Assembly: GCA_018398805.1 (NCBI GenBank)
Contig: JAGFBZ010000734.1
Span: forward strand, 1-64,000
Origin: Hirundichthys speculiger
Lineage: Eukaryota > Chordata > Actinopteri > Beloniformes > Exocoetidae
Reading direction: 5' to 3'
Length of the DNA stretch: 64,000 bases
Shown: in pieces, positions 19,141 to 31,183 of the stretch
Layout: every line of letters begins with the position of its first letter
How positions within the stretch are numbered: position 1 is the stretch's first letter
Notes under the pieces: generated by a model
Database searches by the model: none
What the model was told of the DNA's origin: nothing
The model's input: only the letters and a program-made list of their open reading frames with translations
Made by a program: the position numbers and the translations under genes

Positions 19141-20399
19141 CCATCCGACCATCCATCCATCCATCCATCCATCCATCCACCCATCCATGCATCCATCCAT
19201 CCATCCATCCATGCATCCATCCATCCATCCATCCATCCATGCATCCATCCATCAGTCCATCCATCCATCCATCCACCCATCCATGCATCCATCCATCCGT
19301 CCATCCATCCATCCATCCATCATCCATCCATCCATCCATCCATCCATCCATCCATGCATCCATCCATCCTTCCGTCCATCCATCCATCCATCCACCCATC
19401 CATGCATCCATCATCCATCCATCGGTCCGTCCATCCATCCATCCATCCATCCATCCATCCATCCATCCATCCATCCATCCCCCATCCATGCATCCATCCA
19501 TCCGTCCATCCATCCATCCATCCATGCATCCATCCATCCATCCGTCCATCCATCCATCCATCCACCCATCCATGCATCCATCATCCATCCATCCGTCCAT
19601 CCATCCATCCATGCATCCATCCATCCGTCCATCCACCCATCCATCCATCCATCCATCATCCATCCATCCACCCATCCATGCATCCATCCGTCCATCCATC
19701 CATCTATGCATCCTTCCATCCATGCATCCATGCATCCATCCATCCATCCATCCTTCCATCCTTCCATCCATCCATCCATGCATCCTTCCATCCATCCATG
19801 CATCCTTCCATCCATCCATCCATCCATCCATCCATCGATCCATCCACCCATCCATGCATCCATCCATCCACCCATCCGTCCATCCATCTATCCATCCATG
19901 CATCCTTCCATCCATCTATCCATCCATCCATTCATCCATCCATCCATCTATCCATGCATCCTTCCATCCGTCCATGCATGCATCCTTCCATCCATTCATC
20001 CACCCATCTGTCCATCCATCCATCCTTCCATCTATCCATCCATCCATCCATGCATCCTTCCATCCGTCCATCCATGCATCCATCCATCCATCCATCCATG
20101 CATCCATCCATGCATCCATCCATCCATCCATCCATCCATCCACCCATCCATGCATCCATCCATCCATCCATCCTTCCATCCATCCATCCATGCATCCTTC
20201 CATCCATCCATCCGTCCATCCATCCATCCACCCATCCATGCATCCATCCATCCATCCATCCATCCATCCATGCATCCATCCATCCATCCATCCATCCATC
20301 CACCCATCCATGCATCCATCCATCCATCCTTCCATCCATCCATCCATCCATGCATCCTTCCATCCACCCATCCATGCATCCATCCATCCATCCATCCAT
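19141..20399. repeat. (CATC)n array, about 1.26 kb
   Basis: About 310 tetramers, mostly CATC, with interspersed CATG, CATT, CACC, CGTC and CTTC variants spaced at mixed intervals. Long frames on both strands (IHPS and MDGW repeats, up to 542 aa) are artefacts. It is continuous with an RTE LINE end at 20400-20490 and so is an expanded LINE tail. Confidence 0.97.
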
Positions 20400-20490
20400 A
20401 CCTATCTAGGGTCACATGCAACTGCTGGCGTCTATCCAAGCTCTCTGAGGCGACGCCCAGGACAGGCCGCTAGTCCATCACAGGGTACTT
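20400..20490 (-). mobile_element. RTE (Rex3-like) LINE 3' end, truncated
   Basis: CTATCTAGGGTCACATGCAA, then CTGGCGTCTATCCAAGCTCT and ACAGGCCGCTAGTCCATCAC, resembles the common fish RTE 3' segment that ends in a GATG tail on the minus strand. The tail is the CATC array to the left. An ATGACTGA at about 20500 and ATGATTGA at 19130 may be the diverged target duplication. Confidence 0.65.
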
Positions 20491-20754
20491 GGGGTCAAAT
20501 GACTGAACATTATAACTGTTTTTATATTTTATTTCCTTTACACATATTAAGCTCGAATTATAAGCTTATTACAAATATAACAACTCTAATGAGAGAGAAT
20601 CGTAAAGGTAGTTTTTTTTTTCTTTTTAATTCCAAGAGACATACAAGACAGTGAAATGATTGCTTTGTTTCCCAGTCTCAACACCTTAACAGTACAAAGA
20701 CTGAACAAAACTGCCCGGATTAAAATGTTATTGGTATTACATAAACAGCATTAG

Positions 20755-20990
20755 TTTGGCTTAAGTCATATTTATCTGATGAATTCAAGTTTGTTCATGT
20801 GAATATGGACTCTTCTTCATCCACCAGACTTGGTCCTGGTGTTCTGCAGGGCTCTTTACTTATTTTTTTTACTCTTTATATGTTTCCTTTAGGTACAGTT
20901 ATTAGATAGGGTGGCATTAATTTTCATTGTAACGATGACAATCAGCTGTTCCATGAAGCCTTCAACTAGACACTTAAACAAAGGTAGTTA
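20755..20990 (+). pseudogene. L2-type LINE reverse transcriptase fragment
   Basis: The plus strand reads WLKSYLSDEFKFVHVNMDSS, then GPGVLQGSLL (the GVPQGS motif), then LYMFPLGTVIR and FHCNDDNQLF (the YADD box with Y and A lost). The order and spacing match the RT palm of L2/Maui-type LINEs. Stops and lost residues show it is dead. Confidence 0.75.
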
Positions 20991-21032
20991 CAATCTTTTG
21001 AGTACTGCACTTTTACAATTCCAGAACAATTT

Positions 21033-21840
21033 GTACAAATCCAATTCCAAAAAAGGTGGGACTTTGTTTAACACGTGAATAAAAACAGAATTGAATGATT
21101 GTCAGATCTCATAAATCCATGTTTTTTTTTTTTTTTCCAGTAGAACATAAAGAACAGATCAGATGTTCAACTGAGACGTTAAAATATCAGCTCATTCTGA
21201 CTTTGATGGTAGAAACATCCAAAGAAGTGGGAACAGGAGACACAAAAGACTGGAAAAGTAACTGGAGCAAATCAGGAACAAATGGAGGAAGATCTCCATC
21301 TAATCAGGTTAATTATCAGCAGGTCACATGACTGGATATTAAAGGAGCATTTCAGAGATTCAGAGTCTCTGAGATGTAGAGATGGATAGAGGTTCACCAA
21401 TCTGAGACAAACTGCAGATAAAAACAGGTGAAAAATGTTCCTCAACGTAAGATCTCAAAGACTAAAGATCCACCACCTACAGTCCTTGATATCATCAACA
21501 GATTCAGAGAATCAGGAGGAGTCTCTGTGTTCAAGAGACGAGGATGAAGGTCTGAACTGGATGATGAAGATCTTCAGGTCCTCAGACATGATTGTCTTCT
21601 GGACATCACTGATGGACTCAGAAACACTTCCAGAAACCACCGTCTGAGTACACAGTTCACCTACAATCCACTGATGCAGGTTGAAGCTGGACCATCAGAG
21701 AAAAAGACACATCTGAACACCATCCAGAAACACCAGCATCTCCTCTGGACCAAAAATCATCTAAGATGGTCTGAGGATAAATGAAAACTGTTCTGAGGTC
21801 AGATGGACCAACATCTGAAGTTCTCTTTGGAAACGTGCAG
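21033..21840 (+). pseudogene. Tc1/mariner-type transposon fragment with transposase N-terminus
   Basis: The start GTACAAATCCAATTCCAAAA, then AAGGTGGGAC, matches the terminus of a very common fish DNA element. Around 21340-21480 lies the decayed equivalent of its helix-turn-helix region (NVRSQRLKIHHLQSLISSTD, where a NVPQRKIAKNLGISPSTV-like sequence is expected). The remainder, to about 21840, follows the first catalytic region loosely. The right terminus is missing. Confidence 0.65.
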
Positions 21841-22170
21841 ACTTGTGTTGCATTCTGTCTTTCTTGACATTCAACACCAACTTCTGTGGAACTGGACTTG
21901 TATCTGCATCTCCCTTCTGGTCCCACAACAAGCAGGTGATTGACTTGTCTGCTCACAAGCGTTAAGGTGATGACATCAGGCTGGACCGGTCCAACAGCTG
22001 GATCTGTGCAGCTGTGAAACAGCTGTTTCACTTCAGCTGCTTTTGGTAGTTTCCTACACCACTGAAGTACTGGAAGGATGGTCCTACGTGTCCTCCAGCC
22101 TAAATGTTTTACTCCTATGTTTTTCTCTGGAATAAAACCCATATTGTGAGAATGTAGAGAAGATTCACCT
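21841..22170. other. Unassigned sequence with a minus-strand open frame
   Basis: A minus-strand frame of 161 codons spans 21657-22142. Part overlaps the transposon fragment on the other strand. No domain is recognised, and I do not call it a gene. Confidence 0.3.
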
Positions 22171-22200
22171 ATTTATTTATTTATTTATTTATTTATTTAT
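22171..22200. repeat. (TTTA)n microsatellite
   Basis: Seven to eight tandem ATTT units. Confidence 0.95.
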
Positions 22201-22367
22201 AGCAGAGTCGCCACGATCACCTGATCTTCTTCATCAACACCTCATCCTCTCTGTCATCTAATGCCAGTATTATCTGGCCTGTAGAGCTTTATGACTTCCC
22301 CTGGAAATCTTTATTCAAGTGTATAAAAATGTGCAAACATATAGTATGTAAATTACGTAACTATATA

Positions 22368-23063
22368 CAGTGATCCCTTGCCAATTCGTGCTTTAAGTTC
22401 TGCGGTTTTAGTTATTTGTGGATTTTTCAGAAATATATAATATAATTAAAAAATCAAGAAAAAAATCGCAGAAACATCACAGGATGATGTGCGTGTTCTC
22501 TCACAACGAAGAAATGTTATGAGCCAGCCTGGTCCCTTTAAGATGGTGGCCTTATGGGTAATGGTGTGGCCTTATGGGTAATGGAGTGTGTGTGTCGTGA
22601 GATGGCAGAAGAAAACGTGGTTAGATGAAAAGTGTAGTGAGCATCAACAGCAGCCCAGCGTGTATAGATTTACATTCTCTGTTAACCAACAGGAGCCCAA
22701 CAATACAACCTGTGTGATGTTACAAGTTCCTGCAGTGCCAGAATAAAGTGTTCGTTCCATGCAGAGAAAACCAGACTGTTCCTTTTGTTGTTGTTAGCGT
22801 GTTAGCCGCTAATTACAAACCAACAATAGCACAATACCAGCAGTTTGTTTACTACGGTTCAGAGACCAGAGGCTGTGAAGGTAACGGAAAGACCACAGTT
22901 GAGCCTTTGTCTTGTTTCGCTGCAGTGTCTTGCTACTTTTTTGTTTTTAAACATATTTTAAACACATTATTTAGGCTCGGGGGGCTCCGGCTCCAGTTCG
23001 CGGATTTTGATTTTCGCAGGAGTGCACCGGTCCCCATTAACTGCAAAATATAAGGGATCACTG
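22368..23063. mobile_element. pogo/Tigger-like Tc1-mariner MITE, 696 bp
   Basis: The left end CAGTGATCCCTTGCCAATTC and right end ATAAGGGATCACTG are inverted, with TA on each side (22366-22367 and 23064-23065). CAGTGATCCCT ends are typical of pogo-like elements. There is no intact transposase. Confidence 0.85.
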
Positions 23064-23065
23064 TA

Positions 23066-24594
23066 TGTGAAATAGACAATCTTATTCTTGAAAAACATGA
23101 AAAACGTCAATAATTCAAACCCTCTCACTGACAGACGTCCTGTACCTCCTTCAGCCACTGTCTGCTCTGGTCTGACCAATTTTTTTTTTTGTAATTTCCT
23201 GAGAAACATATGATTAAATATAAAAATTATAAAATAATGCATCATTATTCACCAGTGAAGTATTGTCAGATTTTTTGTAGTTGAGAAACTGGACAGAAAC
23301 AGTTAAAGAACACACAAAAGGAAACAGGAAGCTGAGGAGGCAGGAAACAGCCCCTGTAGAGCACGTGACCAATGTCTTTATACGTTCACTGGTTCAAACT
23401 TGGGTGTCCAGATCTTAAGACAGACTGAGAAGCGTCAAGTACATCTCATTTTCTATGTTGCCTGGGATCAACCTGGTACCATCAAACATTCACAAGAACA
23501 GTGTGAAGATATGATTCCTGAGCTAAATAAGGCACGAGAGCACTACATCCCTGCCCTCTTATTCACTCATCCACTAACACATGCACATGCACGGCGTGCA
23601 CTCAGCTGCTCTGCAGCTGTGATAAAACTCTGATCAGTCAGATTGGAACAGTGCAATCAATTTAAAATATGTCTGCTCTCACATCACCGAGAGCAAACAT
23701 GAGAGGCGTTTGTTTGTCCCACTAATGTGCTGCAGAAGGTCAGCTGCAGAAGTGTGTGTTGGAGTGACGGCGTAAAGGTCATCAGAACTAATCATCTGTG
23801 TGACACCGAATGTGTCGTCTGCAGTGAAGGCAGAGCCAGCTGATTCGCTGCGTTGCCTCAGTGGCACGTTCTTCACTGAATCTGTGACGCAGATGTGAAG
23901 TTGAGGCTGGTGACAGCAGAATGCTCCGGAAACACAACTGAACACTCAAGACAACATGGAAGATGGTTATGAAGACACTCGGGTACAAAGAAGTACAAGG
24001 TTGAACGCTGAGGATGGCTCAGCCGCCTTGCCTGGTCACAAAAATGAGTTTTTCAGCTCCATCTCAGCCTTTATTTTTCCCCAGTCATCCTCTAAGAACT
24101 TCTGGAATGGTAATTCAACTAATTCGACTGTGCTGATATAGATAATTCAACCAATTTAATGTGCTGTGTTGACAGTGAATAAAGACTAAAACTAAAGAAA
24201 AAAACCAAAGGGATGTGCATTGATTTTAAAACCGGTCCACCTCTTATCCCTAATGTCCTGGAGGTGGTGCAGCAGCACTAATATCTGGGGACTGTAACAG
24301 ACAATAAACTGTTTCCAGCTCCAGGTGGATGCCGTGTGCAAAAAGGCTCACCAGCATTTGCATTTTTATCGGAAACGTTGCAGTTTTACTCAAACTCAAA
24401 AACTGTGGTTCACTTTATTAACTGGAACAGACATCATCAGATGTCCAGATAGGCGTTGAAACTTCTGTTGGACATCAGCTTGTGGTGCTGATTTCTTAAT
24501 CTGGTGAACATTGTAACAGCTTTACATATTTAACACTAGTGAACTCGGCTCTGTCTGAGATTAAAGAGCATGATATGCATTTTGCCTCTTTTTT
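23066..24594. other. Intron-like sequence; nothing recognised
   Basis: No supported gene or array. Several short frames have no recognisable motif. Confidence 0.5.
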
Positions 24595-24665
24595 TTTTTT
24601 TTGTACAACCCCAATTTCAAATATATTGGGACTCTGCATCAAATCTAAATAAAATCAGAAAACAA
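24595..24665. repeat. Tc1/mariner terminus, degenerate
   Basis: GTACAACCCCAATTTCAAAT, then ATATTGGGAC, is a diverged copy of the terminus seen at 21033. No matching second end is found. Confidence 0.5.
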
Positions 24666-25547
24666 TGCATCCAAAAGAGTTTAAAAGGAGTACTAAAAAC
24701 TCCTGAGATGACAGATGCAAAATGCTTGTGGAAAAAATAATATCTATATCCCTATACTCATTTTTAACCACCTGGTGACGATAATATCTAAGTAAGATTT
24801 AGTAAGAAGGAAAACCTTTCAAAAATAAGACTTGGCAAGGACTAGAGTTCAGTGAATTTTATAATGCTCTTGCATCCAAAGGGGTCAAACATACATCTTA
24901 GTAGATTGATGAAAAATGACAAAGAGCATCAGTCATATATTTTGTTAATCATTTGAACAGGACACAGCAGAATACACTTAGACGACACAGATGAAGTCAG
25001 TACGAAGTAAACAGAATAACTTTCTGCAGCTATTTAAGACCTGCTGAGAGCTCAGGTATTTTCAGACATAATGTCTGGCAAGACCTTCTAAAACAATTAA
25101 ACAATAACAATATAATAAAGAATAATGTTTAAATTCCACAAAATTCCTCAGGATCTATGACTGGAAAAAGGCAGAAAAGCAAAACATGTTCCCTGTAAAT
25201 GTTGGTTATAGTTTCTGGTGCTGTTTCTTATCATGGCAGTTGGATTGTATGTTTTTTCCTCTTCTGGTGTGCAAATGTGTTATCAAATCCAAAGTACTTC
25301 CACACACCAGAACTCTCTTTTCTACGGGACTCAGACCAAGCGCTTTGTAACATACATTTGAAGAACCTTATCCCCAGGCAAGCCCAAGGGAAGGGATGAT
25401 GGTCTTATCGATGACGACCTGGGCAAACAGTTAATGACTACGGCATGATGCATGCAAGTAATGAACTTTTGTTTCCAGTTTGATGATATTATAATCTCAT
25501 CATCACTGACAAACCAGTCAAGAGCCATAGAAGGATACAAGTGCCAT
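24666..25547. other. Intron-like sequence; nothing recognised
   Basis: A/T-rich, with no supported feature. Confidence 0.5.
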
Positions 25548-26510
25548 CTAGGCCACATTCAGGGAGCTGAAGTCCAGGTTGTTGAGAAGTCTGGCCTTCC
25601 AGGTGGATCCAAGGCCTGGATATTTCAACACAGTGTGCAGAGGAACTGTGTCAACGGTGGAAGCCATGGAGGGGAGGTCAGCAGCTACCTTCACAGGTGG
25701 CTCAAACTGCCTCGTAGCTTGAGCAGCTTCAGACTCTATGGGAAGAGCAACAAACTCTAGCTTCAGTTCAGCAGCTTCAAAGAGGAGTTTAACATCTCTT
25801 GCACAAGAGAGACGTTGAGTCCAGTACTCCAGGACTCTCTGCCGTGGCTCAGGAAGATAAGGACTCAGAAGGCCGACCTCAGACAGCAAAGGTTTTATTT
25901 GGCAGAAGGGTCCGGAGACAGAACACAGAATCTGGAGGCAGGGATCCACGGCCAAGATCTGGGATGGACAGGAACGGTGATGAGGCTTTGGAGAAGAGAG
26001 TAGCATTAGTATAAGCTCAGCTAGTAGACACAGGTCGAGAAGTGGGCTCAATACCACACAAGGAGCTCCATCAGACTGGCGCCGAGTGGCTGGATGAGTC
26101 CAGCTTATAATGGGTACGGGTGATTGGAGATGGGCTGCAGCTGTGGAGGAGAGGAAGGACAGGGCAAGCAAAGCAGCCAAAACTACAGGGAGAAGAGGGA
26201 CAGTAGGAGGCGCCAAAGAGGCAGGAGGCACTCAAGGGTGGTGTTGGCAGGTATCAAAGTCCACTCCAAGAGTGGAGTGCCAGGAAGATCTGGAGATGGC
26301 TGAGTCCTGGCTGAGGTACGGGGCATTGGTTGGATCAGCAGTCATTGGCTGGACAGAAGCCATCGCCCGACAGCAGGGAGTCACGAGTCACGGATGGGGT
26401 GGGACGGTGCAATGGAAAGGGAGATCTTTTGGACTAAGATCTGGCAGGCAGAACCCTAGACAGAGTTCTGGGTCCAGGCAGTCTACAATGTTCTGCTGAG
26501 TCCATCAAAC
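25548..26510 (-). mobile_element. Possible LTR-retrotransposon debris
   Basis: On the minus strand a G/C-rich stretch holds CCCTTCTGCCAAATAAAACC (a polyadenylation signal in an LTR-like context, about 25885-25905). Upstream, near 26500, is an ATG opening MDSAEHCRLPGPRTLSRVLP, which is gag-start-like. A long frame (25548-26231, 227 aa) crosses the region but looks non-coding. No LTR pair, protease or polymerase is visible. The assignment to a Gypsy-like element is tentative. Confidence 0.3.
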
Positions 26511-26574
26511 CCCTGGGGGGACAAGATCAGCTCACCAAAGAGGAACAGTGGCAGTTTAACAACAGCGACTTTTT

Positions 26575-28415
26575 TCTTTAAAAAAAAATATAAAAATAAC
26601 AAGATATTAATTATTAACACAGATCACACATGGTCCAGCTCTACAGTGGATCTACAGTGAATCTACAGTGGATCAATGAAATTAGTCAACAATGCCACAC
26701 TGACTTTAGAGAATGTGACATCAACCAATGCCTTCCATTTACATTAAAAGAGTTTGACATGATTTCTTTGTCCACCTTGGTACGCATTGTTGCACACTCA
26801 AAGTCCTCCACCTGCCTTTCAGATTGTATCCCTAACCTGGTTTTTTAAAGATGTTTTTCACATGGTTGGTGCAGAGATTTCAGCCAATATAAATTGCTCT
26901 CTGTCCTCTGAGTTTTTCCCAGTTTTTTTTTTATTTCAAACATGTTTACTATTTACCCTCTTTTAAAGAAACCCTCTCTTGACCCTGCTGTTTTAAGTGA
27001 TTTTAGACACATTTCTAAGTTACCATTTTTATCCAAGATTTTAGAAAAAGTTGCGGCCACCCAGCTAATTTCTTTCATGAATGAGAACCAGATTTTTGAA
27101 ATATTCCAATCGGGGTTCTGCAGCCTCCACAGCATGGAGACCACCCTGGTCAAGGTCTCAAATGACCTACTACTGACAGATGATTGTGGTCTGTATTCCG
27201 TTTTAATCCTCCTTGACCTCAGCGCAGCTTTTGATACAGTGGACCACAATGTTTTAATCAGCCCTCTGAAACAGTGTTGGAGTCAGTGAAGGGGCACTAG
27301 GCTGGTTCATCTCCTACCTGTCAAATAGGTCCTCTGTCAGGCTCAGAGATGTCTCCTCTACAAGTGTGTGGTATCTTGTGGTGTGGCCCAGGGGTCCAGT
27401 TTGGGTCCCCTTCTTTTCACTATCTACATGTTACCCCTTGGTCACATCTTGCGCAGCCACAACATCAATTTCCACTGTTATGCCAACAACACATAACTCT
27501 ATTTACGTTAAACCTGCTAGCGTCAATGTTTCACATGTTTTGTCCTGCTTAGCTGAAATAAAAAACTGGATGTCCACAAATTTCCTACAGTTAAATGACT
27601 CCAAATTGGAAGTGATCATCATTGCACCCTTGGCCCCAGCACCAACAGTGTTACAAATCTGTCGTCTGGTCTGGGTGCCCTCTGTGTACAGAAACCTGCA
27701 ACCTTGGTGTCATTTTTGACTCCCAACTCTCCTTCGACACTCAGGTAACCAAGGTTGTACAATCCTGCTTTGCCCAGTTGAGACAACTATCAGTCAGATC
27801 ATTCCACTCTCCCACACTATTCGAAACAGTCATTCATGCCTTCATCTCATCCAGGATTGACTATTGTGATGCACTTTTCGCTCATATCAGTAAGCGAAAC
27901 AGACTTCAGCTAATCCAAAATACTGTCGCCAGGCTTTTAACTCATACCAGGAGAAGTGACCACAATACACCAGTCCTAGCTGCCCTTTACTGGCTACCCA
28001 TGAGTTTCACAATTGATTTAAGAGCTTTTTGCTGTTTTTTTAAAGCTTTGAATGCCCAGGAGCCTGCCTACATACTAAAAATGCTAACTCCTTATGAGCC
28101 TGAGCGCAGCCTGAGATCCTCTGACAGGGCCCTGTTAGTTCCTAAATCCCGCTTGGTCAACCTTTGCCGTTCAGGCCCCCAAGCTCCAGAACACCCTGTC
28201 GGAGGGTCTCTTCTTTTAAATCTCTTCTTAAAACTCACTTTTACCGCTTGGCTTTTTCTTAACTGTTTTTTTTTTTTTTAAACAATTTTACTGTGTTTTA
28301 TGGGATCTTACTGTTCTTATCTTAATTTCTAATGATTGTTATCTTATTTGTTTTTACTGTAAAGCACTTTGTAACTGTGTTTTGAAAGGTGATATAAAAA
28401 TAAGGTTATTAATAT
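26575..28415 (+). pseudogene. L2 (Maui-type) LINE, 5'-truncated, 3' end complete
   Basis: Successive plus-strand frames contain ISKLPFLSKILEKVAATQLI and LDLSAAFDTVDHNVLI (catalytic FDTVDH box). They continue with LGVIFDSQLSFDTQVTKVVQ, SRIDYCDALFAHISKRNRLQ and LAALYWLPMSFTIDLRAFCC. These are the reverse transcriptase and C-terminal segments of L2-clade LINEs in correct order. The 3' UTR (GTAAAGCACTTTGTAACTGT, then a GGTGATATAAAAATAAGG tail) ends near 28415. At least three frameshifts and the lost YADD box make it inactive. It is in opposite orientation to ryr2. Confidence 0.88.
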
Positions 28416-28970
28416 TATCTTCCCACCAGAATATCATGAGGACTTGTGCCTCAGGTGCTACATTGGTAAAGCATCGTGATGCAGTGAATCACTGCTCAGG
28501 CTTTGAGGCTCCTGATAGTTTATCATCTACTCCTCTGAATTTAGTTTCCTGCAGCTTTCTGAAAATGATGATTTTTGCATCCAGTCACTCTTATTTTGAG
28601 TCTCAAAGCAAACACAAGAATCTGTTGCCTGGTACTGCACTTTTACCGGCCGGACTTGCCTCAATTACGTCCCTCGGTTGGTGATAAAACACTCAGATTC
28701 CTCCCTAAGAGACGCATTTGTAAAGATCTCTGGGTTTGCTGCTGTACTTTAATAATAAACTCAGACAAAGGAAGATTCAAATGCGTGATATTTAACAGGA
28801 GTGAAAGCACCATCACATCACAGAGGTCTATAAACACACAGGTTCAATCTCACCCTCCCTCCTCTCTCTCGCTCCCACTCACCCACTCCTCTTGCACTCT
28901 CTCACCACAGGGTGGCCTTGTTTGCCCACTCACTGCAGTGCTCCCAGGTCACAGGAAAGCAAACTTAGTG

Positions 28971-29001
<31 letters not shown>

Positions 29002-29647
29002 TTTGTGACATAATTGTAAGCACAAACCATAGCTGTTTTTCTTTTATATCCATTGAAACAGGAGCAGTTGCTCCAAACTGCTCGACTTTCACATCAGTCA
29101 GGATATGGATGTATGAATGACATGTATATTAATGTTTGCTTACACATATGTCTCATAAAAATTACTCACTGAGTTCAGTGAATGTTAATAGTATGAAAAT
29201 AATATTTAAAAAAAAAACTGACTGTTCCATTTTCATCCATCTGAATCTGCTACCTGGATACTGATGCTCAAATCTTCAGATATTAAGCAGGTATTAAAAC
29301 ATCTTCACCATCTCCTATGTGCTTCGTCTGATCTGATCTTCATGTGTAAATCTGATTCTCTGAAGAACACGCCTGGACCGTCTCCAGGAAGCTTGCTGAT
29401 GTGTAGTTATACAGCGTTTCACTGTTGGGGGAATGATTGCTTTAAATCTTTTTCTTATGTTTGGATCCATTCAATGTATTAACATGCAGTTTCTCTCATG
29501 AGATCAGTGGTCATTGGTTTTTATTCAGGGCCTTGAAAAAGTCAATGTTGTGTTGGTGTAGAGATCAGAACGACTCATAATAACTAGTAATCCATAACTA
29601 ATAATCCAGGGATGAATAGAAATGCATGACAAATGTATTCGGTCAAA
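28416..29647. other. Intron-like sequence; only a (TG)n run
   Basis: Contains a GTGTGTGTGGGTGTGTGTGT run at about 28973-29001. No supported gene. Confidence 0.55.
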
Positions 29648-29935
29648 AGAAGCTTCTTCTTCTTCTCCTTTTATCTGTTCCCTTCAGAGGTCTCCACAGT
29701 CTCCTCCATCTACCTCCATCCTCTTTCACCACATCTATAAATCTCCTCTCAGGTCTTCCTCTAGACCTCCTGTTCCAGTTCCAACCTCCTCATCCTTTTC
29801 CAGATATCTTCTCCATCCCTCCACCATCTCAGATTGGCCTCTCTTTCTCTAACATGTGCTGTCCCTCTGATGTTCTCATTCCTGGGTCTCATTTCTTGGT
29901 TGAAAGAAGCTGAAATGCACAAATGGCTTTTCGAC
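29648..29935 (-). pseudogene. RTE-type LINE C-terminal fragment
   Basis: The minus strand reads RNENIRGTAHVREREANLRW, then IWKRMRRLELEQEV, matching the C-terminal part of an abundant fish RTE-like LINE (RNEYIRGTAHV...RLRWFGHV...R.LRLELPGR). It ends in a (GAA)n/(TTC)n tail at 29648-29665. The BEL insertion begins 20 bp to the right. Confidence 0.7.
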
Positions 29936-29956
29936 TGAATTAAGCAGCAGAGCAGC

Positions 29957-30344
29957 TGTAGGTTCCTAATTGTTGCAGCCATGAGCCTGACGCTCTCCTC
30001 CCTCTTCCTCCACTACGTCCACAAAAAATACTCCAAAAGCCATCTTCTTAGTTTTTATACTTTACTTGAACGATTAACAAGATACAAAAATAATTCAGCA
30101 AACAAAAACTTAGAAATAGCTTGTAAATAGAGCAAGTGAAGCGAGAGGTCAAGAAACTGTGTGGCTCAACTCCATGACAACTGACTTCCCACTGCCTCAC
30201 GCAGCTCCTAACTGCCCACTAGAGGGCATATACGCAATTTTTTATCTATTAAATCCTCCAGACATTTTAAGGGGAAATAAACAACACACCAACTTAAATC
30301 ATCATTTAAACTTAACCAATTCAAACAGAATTTAGGCTCCTACA
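29957..30344 (-). repeat. BEL/Pao 3' LTR
   Basis: 388 bp, with TG...CA ends on both strands. It differs from the other LTR at 29982 (G versus A) and at one further C/T site about 216 bp into the LTR. A TATAAAAA box in element sense lies near 30050. Confidence 0.97.
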
Positions 30345-30362
30345 TTACCGGCCCCTAATTGT
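30345..30362 (-). promoter_or_regulatory. Polypurine tract of the BEL element
   Basis: In element sense AATTAGGGGCCGGTAA directly precedes the 3' LTR. A purine-rich AGGGGCCGG in this position is the expected plus-strand primer site. Confidence 0.6.
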
Positions 30363-30508
30363 TATCAACGGTCTTGAAACAATTACTCCAAAAGAGTGTA
30401 AACTTAAATCAAAGGAGCTTAAATAACATTACTATCACTTAGCAAATTACTCAAGTCACTCAGCAAAAAGAAGCTGCCTGTTCTAGACGAGATCTTCATA
30501 ACAGTCCA

Positions 30509-31183
30509 TCAGTTATCTTCTGACTCTTGCAGCAAACATAGCTTTGTGATAGGACGACAAAGCTCATTGGTTTTGGTCTTCACTTTCACCTGACGAACCA
30601 ATCCATATCGATCAGGAAAAGTCTCCACGATTCTTCCAAGTGGCCAGGAATTCCTTGGCGATGTATCATCCACGATCAGCACCACGTCGCCAACACAGAA
30701 GTTTCTTCTGGGTGAAGACCATCGCTGACGTTCTTGAAGCTGTGTCAGATACTCCTTGCACCAGCGTTTCCAGAAGACATCCGCGAGGTATTGAATCTGT
30801 TTCCATCTGAGATTGACATACTGGTCCTCTTCTTTAAATACCCCTGGTGGTAACTCGGGCTTGACCTTCAGCAACAACAAGTGGTTGGGAGTGAGGGCTT
30901 CCAAGTCGTTGAGGTCTGATGACGTCCTCGTGATGGGCCTGCTGTTTATGACCGCTTCGGCTTCACAAAGCAGAGTGTGTAGCCCCTCTTCGTCCAGCTG
31001 TTGCTCCTTGACTGTGATGTTCAGGATCTTCCTCACTGAATGGATCAACCGCTCCCAGCTGCCTCCGTGGTGAGAACCTGCTGGCGGATTGAAATGCCAC
31101 TGAACACCTCTTTGTTGCAAGTGTTTCTCAATCCTGTTGGTGTTCCATTCCTTGATCAGCTTCCTCATCTCAGTGTCAGCTGA
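30509..31183 (-). pseudogene. BEL integrase C-terminal half
   Basis: This is the continuation of the integrase after the in-frame TGA at 31184-31186. Residues about 35-43 of the visible frame hold GGSWERLI, with the third catalytic residue (E) of the DDE core. Then come conserved helices (EAEAVINSRPIT) and a C-terminal DUF5641-type chromo-like region with GDVVLIVDD and WPLGRIVETFPDRYGLVRQV. This domain is usual at the end of Pao/BEL polyproteins. The frame ends at TAA near 30509, about 165 bp before the 3' LTR. Apart from the upstream stop the segment is intact. Confidence 0.92.

Noticed and set aside
19026..20654. Long overlapping frames (up to 542 aa) of IHPS or MDGW repeats
   Set aside because: They are translations of a CATC tetramer array in all frames of both strands. 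The array has no start context, splice sites or non-repeat domain.
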